64,000 nucleotides of DNA from Leptolyngbyaceae cyanobacterium clean351. GTDB taxonomy: Bacteria; Cyanobacteriota; Cyanobacteriia; DAIDHW01. Below, one piece after another: positions 34,111-41,921 of the stretch. The DNA is taken from assembly GCA_027451865.1 (NCBI GenBank), contig DAIDHW010000006.1, forward strand, positions 1-64,000, in the 5' to 3' direction. Under the pieces are notes generated by a model, which was not told the origin of the DNA, searched no databases, and saw only the letters and a program-made list of their open reading frames with translations. The first letter of the stretch is position 1. Each line of letters starts with the position of its first letter. Made by a program: the position numbers and the translations under genes.

Positions 34111-35117
34111 CTACCCGCCTAGAGTAAGGCCGACTGCCCCGGCGATCCTTTGGGCTAGTTGTTCAAAATCCTGGTAAGCCCGCTGCGCCGCAGTAGCGTG
34201 GGCACCTAGGGCCCCGTCCGCCGGCTTGAGGTGGAAGATGGGTTTACGGGCTTCCTGGGCTAGGGGCATCAGACTTTGGTAGTTTTTTAACAGCGCCAGG
34301 CACTCCGGATCCTCATTCACACTCTGGTTGCAGTAGTCCTGCTCCCCCAGCACCACCTGGTGGTAAACCTCGGGAATCTGCTCCATCCACCGCCCAAAAG
34401 CCTTAACCGGCCGGTCTAGGCGGACCACATGCTGCAAGATGACGTAACCGACCGGCTGCATCTGGCCCGGGGGGAGGTCTAAGCCCGCGGCCTGGTTTCT
34501 GCTAGTTCTCTCCTGCCACTGTTGCCGCCACCGCTCCAGGGTCGGCCCCAGGTTTTTTAATCCCTGGAGCGAGAAAAGATCCGGTGACAGGGGGACTACT
34601 ACGTAGTCGGCAGCGATTAAGGCTGAGCGGTTGATTGCCCCCAAATTCGGCCCTAGATCCACCAAAACCACCGCTGCATTTGTCATACGTATCCCCCGCT
34701 GTAGCAGCCGCCAAAAGGCCGAAATCACCCGAAAAGACCTCGCATTGCCGTCTAGACAACTAGGCCACTGGGTAGATAGTTCATCCTCAAATTTAGACAG
34801 ATCCAGATCTCCATTCAACAGCCCCACCTCCCATAGGGAATCATCAACCGACTCAACTAGCGGGTCAGAAATATCCCCGGTCCCCTCTATATAAGGGCTT
34901 AAAACACCGGAAAACCGTGTTAGGTCTCGGCCGCTAACCAAATCTCCTCTAGTCTTTCCTCGGCCAAAAAAGCAGCGGTCAAGTTGGCCTGGGGATCAAA
35001 GTCGGCCACCAAAACCCGCAGGCCCAAGTCATGGTACATCCAGGCCAGGTGATAGACCAGGGAAGTCTTCCCCACCCCGCCCTTGTTATTAAAAAAGGCA
35101 ATTACCGGGGGATTCAT
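34111..35117 (-). pseudogene. ParA-family ATPase, frameshifted
   Basis: The ORFs 34920-35117 and 34111-34941 form one ParA/MinD-type protein of about 330 residues. The first has the deviant Walker A IAFFNNKGGVGKTSLVYHL and ADFDPQANLTAAFL. The second, in another frame, has VVLVDLGPNLGAINRSALIAADYVVVPLSPDLFSLQGLKNLGPTL and the C-terminal KPIFHLKPADGALGAHATAAQ typical of this orphan ParA group. The frame breaks near 34925-34945 (EEIWLAAET-stop against LVSGRDLTRFSGVLSPYI). Its ATG overlaps the stop of the Schlafen-like gene. It is read as a pseudogene unless the break is a sequencing error. The 200 bases downstream to 33909 hold no gene. Confidence 0.82.
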
Positions 35118-36299
35118 AGCGCCCGCCTCACAATCACCGCCGTGTAGGTGTCCTCCAACAGAAACTCTGGGGGTGGGTTGCCATTTTGTGCCAAGGCTTG
35201 CCTAGCCGCGGGGATGCCAGAACCAAACCTTTGGACATAGCCTAACTCCTTCATCACCCCGGCCAGATGAGGGTTGCGGTAATCCGTCACACCCTGGCCG
35301 AAGTTTCCCCGGGTCACCTGGCCAAACGGTCCCCCAGGGTTGTGGATTTCAAGGCGGTCTTGATACCAGTAAAGTCTCACCCGGGCGTGGGTTTGTTCAT
35401 AGGAGCGGTGCATGACCGCATTTCTAGCCAGCTGGGGCTTCTAGGGGGTAGTCACCCCGCCGGACCTCTAGGGGACCCCGGGCGATATCGGAGGCTGTGG
35501 AGATGTTGATTTTGAGCACCTCATCTAGTTGGCGGAGGATATCCATTAGGGTGCCGCTAATTTCCTTTTGGTCTTTGATCGGGTCAACTAGTTCCAGACC
35601 ATCGATCCGCAGAAACTGCACGTAGTACCCGGGGATAAATTGAGTCGGGTTTATCCCCCTCACCATCAGGCCCAAGACCGTAGGGTGAGGTTCAGGCCCG
35701 GGGGTGACCAGGCGCAAGGATGCTAACTGTTGCCCTAGGGGGCGCTGATTCTCCCGCAGGACCTCCGGGTTTAGAGTCGCGGGTAGATGGGAAAACCGCA
35801 AAAAATCCAGATTCAGGTCAGCTAAGGTAGCCGATGGTAAGGGACTGATGTCGAAGAGTATGTCCCGGGCGCGGCGCTTTTCGGTCAGGCGCCATTCCTC
35901 CTCGGCGGTCGCTAAAGCTCGGCGGGGCCCAACGCGAATCCATACCCGACCGTCAAACCTGACCGGTGGGTCAGCAGATGGCTCTAACACCACCACCGCC
36001 ACTGGACAGCCATTGATCACCTGCTGCCGCACACTCAATACCGGGAAGGGTAATATGTTACCGTTGGACCTCATGTCCGCTAAGAGTCTTAATAATTCAT
36101 CAGTAACCCTCAGGTTGGCACAGGTACCATCATCATTTACACCAATAAATATAACTCCAGGCTGTCGATAGTTAGGTCGGTCGTTAGCAAAAGCACAAAT
36201 AGCCATCTGAATGTCTTTGCGGTCACTAGCTGATGCCTTACGCTCAACCCGCTCTGACTCTAAATCCCTAAATAAATTCTCTAAATCCTGCTCATTCAT
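35114..36299 (-). pseudogene. Schlafen/AlbA_2-domain putative DNA-binding ATPase, frameshifted
   Basis: The ORFs 35424-36299 and 35114-35413 belong to one protein of about 395 residues. The first carries the Schlafen AlbA_2 domain (ESERVERKASASDRKDIQMAICAFAND, IFIGVNDDGTCANLRVTDELL) and runs to RRGDYPLEA. The second resumes as NAVMHRSYEQTHARVRLYWYQDRLEIHNPGG and GNPHLAGVMKELGYVQRFGSGI-type sequence, the usual C-terminal GHKL-like and winged-helix part. Bases are missing near 35415-35440, where GCCCCAGCTGGCTAG replaces a longer in-frame stretch. The start overlaps the orf65 stop by 4 bases, and the end overlaps the ParA start, so the three genes were one coupled operon. Confidence 0.82.
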
Positions 36300-36493
36300 C
36301 CCGGGGGTATCCTAAGTATTTCAATCACAGTGCCGGTTAACTCTTCCCCCAAAGAACTTTCCATAACCGATCCAATTCTAAACCTGCCCCGGCTATCATG
36401 CCCGCACCCCTCCTTAGCCGTCACTGACTGCGATCCATGGACTTGCCAACCCCGACACACCAGATATACTATGGTTTTCAAGTTCTCAATCAT
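36296..36493 (-). CDS. Unknown 65-residue protein heading the Schlafen-ParA operon
   Basis: The 65-residue ORF (MIENLKTIVYLVCRGWQVHG, ending EELTGTVIEILRIPPG) has no family I recognise. The central RGRFRIGSV and the C-terminal GTVIEILR suggest a small beta-barrel-like fold. Its TGA overlaps the ATG of the Schlafen-like gene (ATGA), the same coupling used between Schlafen and ParA, which supports it as a real gene. It may have been an antitoxin-like or accessory member. It could instead be chance. Confidence 0.45.
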   Translation of the reverse strand: MIENLKTIVYLVCRGWQVHGSQSVTAKEGCGHDSRGRFRIGSVMESSLGEELTGTVIEILRIPPG

Positions 36494-36824
36494 GACTGGG
36501 CAATAATCCCCCTAACCCTGGAAGCACCTAGGAGTGTTGGGTCCGCCTAGCCCCTGCCCAGAGGAGCCGAAACCCGGGGAGGTGTGCTCCCTACCTTCCC
36601 CTAGGGGGGAGCTTAACCACCAACCCCACAATCACCCTGGACCCCTTCTGGAGATTAAAACTTTGGGAATTAAACCTCTAGCCATGAAGAACACTAGACC
36701 CTAGGGACCAGGGGGGAGGACTCAGCCTTGGGAATCTGGTCACCTCATCCCGGGACTACAAAACTTTTCATACTCAACCAATAAGCACTTTTCATACTCA
36801 ACCAATAAGCCGAGTAAGTAAAGA
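36494..36824. other. Gap with a 24-bp tandem repeat
   Basis: No gene is seen in these 331 bases. The clear structure is at 36763-36810: ACTTTTCATACTCAACCAATAAGC occurs twice in perfect tandem, ending 14 bases before the GTG of the pentapeptide-LRAT gene. The repeat could be a pair of operator sites or a slippage product. Confidence 0.6.
36763..36810 (+). repeat. Perfect 24-bp tandem repeat before the pentapeptide-LRAT gene
   Basis: Two identical copies of ACTTTTCATACTCAACCAATAAGC (36763-36786 and 36787-36810). The unit is AT-rich in GC-rich surroundings and sits where a promoter or operator of the next gene would be. Identity is complete by eye. Confidence 0.93.
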
Positions 36825-37447
36825 GTGGTCATCATCGACTATCAAGGCTACGACGCCACCGTCCATCCCCTCCCCGCCGGCCACTTTCGTGGGCAACACT
36901 TTGGGGGAGTAAATTTTACCGGTGCCATTCTCCGGGAGTACGACCTATCTCACTGCAACCTCCAGGGCGCTAACCTCGAGGAGGCTAACCTGGTGGGAGC
37001 CAATCTCTAGGGGGCCTACTGCCAGGAGGCTAATCTTATCTGGAGGGGGTGGATCTGCAGGGGGCAGACCTCCAGGGTGCTAACCTCGAGGAGGCTAACC
37101 TATTTCAGCCAGGCCAGGTGGTTAAACACCACCTATTGGGGGTCGCCGCCCACTATGCCGTCGTGATTGGTCCTGACTGCACCCTTGGTTGGACTCACCA
37201 TTCCACCCTAGAGGTCAGGCCCATCCAGGGGATTTCCTGGGAGGCGGTGCCGGTGCAGGCCTTGCCCTGGGAGCAGATCCATGCCAACATCAAGGCCTTC
37301 GAGGAAGCCTTACAAGGCCCCAACCCACCCCGCTATCACCTGCTGGAATTTAACTGTGAACACTGGGCCACTCTGATCAAAGCTACTCTAGACAAACTGG
37401 TTCGGTCAAGTTTGGGTCTGTCCAGATCCTTGCGGGGGCCATGGTGA
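36825..37447 (+). pseudogene. Pentapeptide-repeat plus LRAT/NC-domain protein, broken by a stop and a frameshift
   Basis: From the GTG at 36825 the frame runs into pentapeptide repeats (CNLQGANLEEANLVGANL) and stops at TAG 37008-37010. After the stop the same frame continues GAYCQEANLIW, and a one-base shift near 37040 restores VDLQGADLQGANLEEANLFQPG. This leads into an LRAT/NC (NlpC/P60-like) domain with the catalytic His in AAHYAVVIG and the Cys in EFNCEHW. The intact ancestor would be a cysteine acyltransferase or protease-like protein tethered by a pentapeptide helix. Only the C-terminal part from GTG 37049 could still be made. Confidence 0.78.
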
Positions 37448-37908
37448 TGGGCAGCGCCTCGGCGGGGACTGTAGTCACGATCGCTTCCGGATTGGGGGCA
37501 GCAGCCAGCACCGGCACTGCCATCAGCAGCCTCAGTGGGGCAGTGGCTACCAATGCTGCCCTAGCCTGGCTCGGGGGCGGGGCCCTGGCCGCCGGGGGGG
37601 GCGGGATCGCAGCCGGTAGCGCCCTGTTGGCTTTGGTGTCTACTGGGGGGGCAGTAGTCGCCGTCGCCGGCCTGGGGATGATCACCAAGCAGGTGTGGGA
37701 AAACCTGAATGAGGAGGACCGTCAGGCGGTAATCAGAGCGGTGGACCAGGCAACTCCCGCCCAGGTCAAGGTCTTTACCCAGGCCTTCGGGGAATCCATC
37801 TGGCCGGCGGTGGGTCAGGCAACTAAGCAGGTGGGATACTTCGCCTACTTGAAAACCCAGGACCTGCTGTACAAGGCCACCCAGCAGGTGGGGAATTGGC
37901 TGCGGTAG
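37441..37908 (+). CDS. Glycine/alanine-rich hydrophobic protein linked to the LRAT gene
   Basis: The 155-residue ORF overlaps the LRAT stop by 7 bases (ATGGTGATGG). It has a long Gly/Ala-rich hydrophobic stretch (TIASGLGAAASTGTAISSLSGAVATNAALAWLGGGALAAGGGGIAAGSALLALVSTGGAVVAVAGL) with glycine-zipper character, then an amphipathic C-terminus (EEDRQAVIRAVDQATPAQVKVFTQAFGESIWPAVGQATKQVGYFAYLKTQDLLYKATQQVGNWLR). Cyanobacterial LRAT proteins often end in such a Gly/Ala segment, so this may be the detached tail of the LRAT gene after a frameshift. Glycine-zipper stretches can insert into membranes. The function is unknown. Confidence 0.6.
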   Translation: MVMGSASAGTVVTIASGLGAAASTGTAISSLSGAVATNAALAWLGGGALAAGGGGIAAGSALLALVSTGGAVVAVAGLGMITKQVWENLNEEDRQAVIRAVDQATPAQVKVFTQAFGESIWPAVGQATKQVGYFAYLKTQDLLYKATQQVGNWLR

Positions 37909-38252
37909 CAGGGGCGGACATGGGGTCAGCTTGCGGCCCCAAAAGGTCATCACCTAGTAGCTCTTAATCACCACTGTGGTTACCGGAGGGGGCCACAACT
38001 GGTTTTATCACGGGTGTGACGGTCCATTCACCGAGCCCTAGCAGCTCTTGCGGGGAGTAGGGCTGAGGGGGAGAGTGCACCGACCCTCTCTAGAGCTCGC
38101 GGCTCGGGGTAACTGCCCACGGGCAACCATCTGGACCGTTTATACTATAATTAAAGTACAATGGTCTAATTAAAGTACAATAGTCCCGGCCCACCGCAAC
38201 GCCTCGACACCCCCTCGCCCCCTGTGGCAGGATCCAACAGAAAACCCCCTGC
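37909..38252. other. Gap with a 19-bp tandem repeat and a -10-like element
   Basis: These 344 bases hold no gene. Visible features are a palindrome ACCACTGTGGT near 37970 and TATAAT at 38146-38151. Two near-identical copies of TAATTAAAGTACAATRGTC in tandem follow at 38148-38185. The AT-rich block is unlike the flanks and is the probable promoter region of the TPR gene. Confidence 0.5.
38148..38185 (+). repeat. 19-bp tandem repeat overlapping a -10-like element
   Basis: TAATTAAAGTACAATGGTC (38148-38166) and TAATTAAAGTACAATAGTC (38167-38185) differ at one base. The first copy overlaps TATAAT at 38146-38151. They lie 68 bases before the TPR gene and may be paired regulator sites. Confidence 0.88.
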
Positions 38253-39431
38253 TTGCAATTGAGGCTCCCCTTGCGGATCTTTGTCATTAAACTGGTGGCC
38301 AGCGTACTTCTGGCCCAAGTCCCCCAACCCACCCCTATCCAGATCCCCGTTATTCCCCCCTCCAACCCTGCCCCTGTGGCCACACCAGCTAACGCCACCC
38401 CCGACCCGGCCAAGGCGCACCTTGAGGAACTCTTGGAGCAGGCAGGCAAGCTGGTGGACGCCAAACAGTACGGCGCCGCCCTGCAGATTTACCAGAAAGC
38501 CTTACCCCTCGCCCCCAACGACCCGCGGATTCCAGCCGGGATTGGTTATCTGCAAGCTCTCCAGGGTAATTATGCCGATGCGGCCCAGGCCTTTGAACAA
38601 GCGGTTAGCCTCGACCCCAAAAACAATTACTACCAGTACGCCCTAGCCTCAGTCCTGGCCGAAAATGGGGACAACTCCCAAGCAGAGGTCGCCTACCGCC
38701 AAAGCACAATCCTAAACCCGCGGTTTGCCGACGCCTGGTTGGGCCTCGGAACCGTAGAGGCTCGGCAGCAGGAATACCCCCAGGCCGAAGCCGCCTTTCA
38801 GTTCGCCATTCGCCTCAACCCCCATAATCCCCAAGGCTACATCTCCCTCGGCTCTATCCTCCAGCAGCAAGGAGACCCCGAGGCGGCCCTAGTCCTGTTT
38901 CGCCATGCCCTGAAACTCAACCCCCATGACCCGGACCTGCAGTTGGCCATCGGCAGTACCCTCCTGAGCATGGGAAACCTCACCGCTGCCACCCAGGTAT
39001 TTAATCAGCTGCGCCGCCAGCAGCCCCGCAATGCCGACCTAGCCCTGAAGATCGGCCAGCTTTACCAGCTAAACAAGGACCTAGTCCAGGCGGCGGCAGC
39101 CTACAACCAGGCGGCGGCCCTGCAACCAGACTTAGAGGCCGCCCAGGTGGCCCTCGGGGAAGTAGACCTGCTTCAAAGCGACTACCAGGCGGCGGTCCCG
39201 GTCTACCAACGGGTGCTCGCCCTAGACCCCAATAATGCGGAAGCCTACTACAACTATGGCCTTGCCCTGTACAACCTCCAGGAGCCGGATCTAGCCCTTA
39301 CCGCCCTCGAGCAAGCCCAAACCCTCTTCCAGCAGCGCCAGGACCAGGTTGCCCTCGCCAAGGTCCAAAAGCTCCTGCAGCAAATTCAAACCAGCGTTCC
39401 AGCCCCTAACTTCACCCCACCCACCCCCTAG
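38253..39431 (+). CDS. Secreted or lipid-side TPR-repeat protein
   Basis: The 392-residue protein starts at TTG (38253, or a second TTG at 38259). It has a short hydrophobic leader (RIFVIKLVASVLLAQ), a Pro-rich linker (VPQPTPIQIPVIPPSNPAPVATP), and about eight TPR units through to residue 380 (for example LALDPNNAEAYYNYGLALYNLQEPDLALTALEQAQ). It ends in a Pro-rich tail. It probably acts as a protein-binding scaffold in the periplasm or lumen. The function is unknown. It is followed at 6 bases by the AddB-like gene. Confidence 0.82.
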   Translation: MQLRLPLRIFVIKLVASVLLAQVPQPTPIQIPVIPPSNPAPVATPANATPDPAKAHLEELLEQAGKLVDAKQYGAALQIYQKALPLAPNDPRIPAGIGYLQALQGNYADAAQAFEQAVSLDPKNNYYQYALASVLAENGDNSQAEVAYRQSTILNPRFADAWLGLGTVEARQQEYPQAEAAFQFAIRLNPHNPQGYISLGSILQQQGDPEAALVLFRHALKLNPHDPDLQLAIGSTLLSMGNLTAATQVFNQLRRQQPRNADLALKIGQLYQLNKDLVQAAAAYNQAAALQPDLEAAQVALGEVDLLQSDYQAAVPVYQRVLALDPNNAEAYYNYGLALYNLQEPDLALTALEQAQTLFQQRQDQVALAKVQKLLQQIQTSVPAPNFTPPTP

Positions 39432-39437
39432 CCCCCC

Positions 39438-41921
39438 ATGGCCCGTTTTCTCTACCTAGACCCCAATCCCTACTATCCCAGCTCCCTGAGGCGGGGAGGG
39501 CGGCTAGTGGTTACCCCCTCCCGGGGGGCGGCGCGGGCCCTAGGGGTAGCTCACTGCTCCCTGCGCCACCTGGCCCAGAGTGCCCTTCAGGCCGAGGGCC
39601 TAGGGGTAGCTACTCCCCTAGGGGTGGACTGGGCCCTGAAAAAAGCCCTGACCCAGGTCCTCGGACCCCAGGACCGAGAGGGCCTCAGTCGCGCTTGGCG
39701 GCCGGTGGTCCAAGAGCTCCTGGGCGCAGGGCTGCCGGAGGGACTTGCCCCGGTCTCCCCCCGCTGCGAGCAGTTAATTCAGGTGGCCCTCACCTACCGC
39801 TGTCTGTTGAGGGGAGAAAACCTGGTAGACCCCCAGGAGGTCCTGCTCCAGGCAGCTGGCTGTCCCCTAGTTTCCCGGCCCCTGCTGGTGTACGGGTACT
39901 TTCCCCCCCAACCCCAGGAGCGGCATTTTATTGACCGGTTGGCGGCCCCGGGGAGCTGCTTGGTGGTAAACTCGGGGGCAGACGTGACCTGGTACCAGGA
40001 GCAAGGCTGGGAAGTTCAAGAGGGTTCAACCCCCGCCCAAAGCCTCGGGGAACACCTGGCGGCTCAGTTGCGCGGGGCCGCCTCAGACCTGTTCCCAGGA
40101 GCCCGAGCCTACTCCTACGACCGCCAGAGCGCCGAGATCCGGGGGGTATTAGGGCAAGTCAAAGAGCTACTACAGGGGGGGGCCTCCCCCGGGAGTATTG
40201 CCCTAGTGACCACCCAACCGGCTCTCTACGGTCCGGGGGTAGCCGCCGTGGCTCGCGAGTACGGGGTCCCGGTGGACCTGGGCTACACTCTCCCCTTGCG
40301 CGCTACTAACCTGGGAGCTTGGTTGGAACTGTTACTGGGGGTGGAAGAGAACCCCGGGGCTCTCACCCGCCTTTTGGGCCACCCCCTCAGCGGTGACTGG
40401 GGGGCCAGCCTGGGGGAGGGTCTCGCCCCCCCTACCCGGGCTTCTAGCCGGGACTGGGGAGCTTGGCTGGAGCAGGTGTGGGCCCACTTTGCTATCGATT
40501 ACTCCCCTGATCCCCAGGTGGCCCTGGGAACCCAGGGGCTAGCAGCGGGCCTAGGGGAGCTTGCCCGGCGGGCAGGAGAGGAGCAGTTAAGCCGGCGGGA
40601 GTTTAGCCGCCTGCTGGACCTAGTAGTGGTGGCTGCCCAACCCGGCCGGGGGGGGGTGGAGTTACTTGTCCCCCAGACCCTCAGCGGCGCCCGCTACCCC
40701 CACGTGTTCCTCCTGGGGGCCCAAGCCGACCTGCTGCCCAAGAGTCTTGTGGATAACCCGGTCCTGGATTTTGTTGACCGCCAGGCTCTCGTGGCTAGAG
40801 GCCTCAACCTGCCCGGCGCGGCCACCCTGGCCGAGCAGCAGGCTCAAGAATTTGATAACCTCCTACAAGCCTGTACCCATAGCCTCACCTGCAGCTACGT
40901 GGGCTTGCCTAGCCCCTACCTGGTGCAGCTGGGCCTAGGGGGCCAAACTCCCCCGGACCCGGCAGCCTACAGCCAGCCAGAGTGGCGCCAGCGCAGCCTG
41001 GGACCCGACTCCCCAGACCCGATCCTGGGTCAGGCCTGGCACAGCTGGCAGGTGGAGAGCCGGCGCGAAGGGGCCTATCCTCCTGACGAGTACGACGGGA
41101 TAGTTGGGATTCCCTTCCCCACCCAGAACCATTGGTTCAGTGTCTCCCAGTTAACTAGCCTTGGCCAGTGTCCCTTCCGCTGGTTTGGGGAGCAGATTTT
41201 ACGTCTGAAGGCACCTCCAGAGAAAGACCTGACCCCCCTCAAAAAAGGGCAGCTCTACCATGAGGTCCTCCACCAGCTAGTTAGTCAGTCCTGCCTGCAC
41301 CCGGCCCAGCGTCAAGAGCCCCAATTCCTCGCCCGGGTCTTCGCCCAAGTGGAGAAGGACCTGGAACTACCGGCCCTCCCCACCTGGGGTGTCCAGCGCC
41401 AGGAGCACCTAGAAACCCTCACCCGGGTCCTGCCGATGCTTTTTCCCCCTGAGCGGCAGGTCCTGAAGACGGAGGCTTGGTTTGAAGGCACCTGGCAGGG
41501 ATTTAGGATTAGGGGGAAGGTTGACCGGATTGACAAGCAGGCAGGAGGCCTAGTTCTAATTGACTACAAAACCGGGCCCAGTCTCCCCACCGGAGTTAAG
41601 AACAGCGCCGGCAAAGCCATTGTTGACCTGCAGTTGTTAGTCTACGCCCAGGTTGCCGCCCCCCAGTTGCGACCGGGTCAACCCCTCCTGAACAAATTCT
41701 ATTTTTCCCTCACCAAGGGCGAACCCCTGACCCCTAAGGACCCTAGCCCCGGGGAGATCGAAGAGATTACCCAGGGCTGGCACGACTATCTCCGGCGGGG
41801 GGAGTATCCCGTTCAACCGGACCTTGACGGGGAAGCCTGTCGTTTTTGCACCCTAGACCTGGTTTGCCGGCGCGGCCCCCGGCTAGACCTCAAGCTCGCC
41901 TCTTCCCCGCCATGCACCTAA
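39438..41921 (+). CDS. AddB-like PD-(D/E)XK nuclease
   Basis: The 827-residue protein starts MARFLYLDPNPYYPSSLRRGGRLVVTPSRGAARAL, like inactivated-helicase AddB/RexB proteins. The C-terminal RecB-type nuclease has SVSQLTSLGQCPFRWFGEQIL, KKGQLYHEVLHQ, KVDRIDK and VLIDYKTG (metal-binding D and catalytic D..K). The cysteines CPF plus CRFCTLDLVC could bind a 4Fe-4S cluster. With the next gene it should form a two-subunit helicase-nuclease for processing DNA double-strand ends. No functional Walker A is evident in this subunit. It overlaps the next gene by 10 bases. Confidence 0.82.
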   Translation: MARFLYLDPNPYYPSSLRRGGRLVVTPSRGAARALGVAHCSLRHLAQSALQAEGLGVATPLGVDWALKKALTQVLGPQDREGLSRAWRPVVQELLGAGLPEGLAPVSPRCEQLIQVALTYRCLLRGENLVDPQEVLLQAAGCPLVSRPLLVYGYFPPQPQERHFIDRLAAPGSCLVVNSGADVTWYQEQGWEVQEGSTPAQSLGEHLAAQLRGAASDLFPGARAYSYDRQSAEIRGVLGQVKELLQGGASPGSIALVTTQPALYGPGVAAVAREYGVPVDLGYTLPLRATNLGAWLELLLGVEENPGALTRLLGHPLSGDWGASLGEGLAPPTRASSRDWGAWLEQVWAHFAIDYSPDPQVALGTQGLAAGLGELARRAGEEQLSRREFSRLLDLVVVAAQPGRGGVELLVPQTLSGARYPHVFLLGAQADLLPKSLVDNPVLDFVDRQALVARGLNLPGAATLAEQQAQEFDNLLQACTHSLTCSYVGLPSPYLVQLGLGGQTPPDPAAYSQPEWRQRSLGPDSPDPILGQAWHSWQVESRREGAYPPDEYDGIVGIPFPTQNHWFSVSQLTSLGQCPFRWFGEQILRLKAPPEKDLTPLKKGQLYHEVLHQLVSQSCLHPAQRQEPQFLARVFAQVEKDLELPALPTWGVQRQEHLETLTRVLPMLFPPERQVLKTEAWFEGTWQGFRIRGKVDRIDKQAGGLVLIDYKTGPSLPTGVKNSAGKAIVDLQLLVYAQVAAPQLRPGQPLLNKFYFSLTKGEPLTPKDPSPGEIEEITQGWHDYLRRGEYPVQPDLDGEACRFCTLDLVCRRGPRLDLKLASSPPCT

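Noticed and set aside
34051-34125. Short plus-strand frame VVEEPLEELNIQASTRLE ending near 34125
   Set aside because: It has 18 codons in an open gap with no start signal or recognisable homologue.
36763-36810. CRISPR array from the tandem 24-mers
   Set aside because: There are only two copies with no spacer between them, and no cas genes nearby.
30540-38250. Integrase, transposase or tRNA-bounded attachment site for the island
   Set aside because: I saw no integrase or transposase ORF, no terminal inverted repeats and no tRNA at either edge, so the transfer route cannot be shown.
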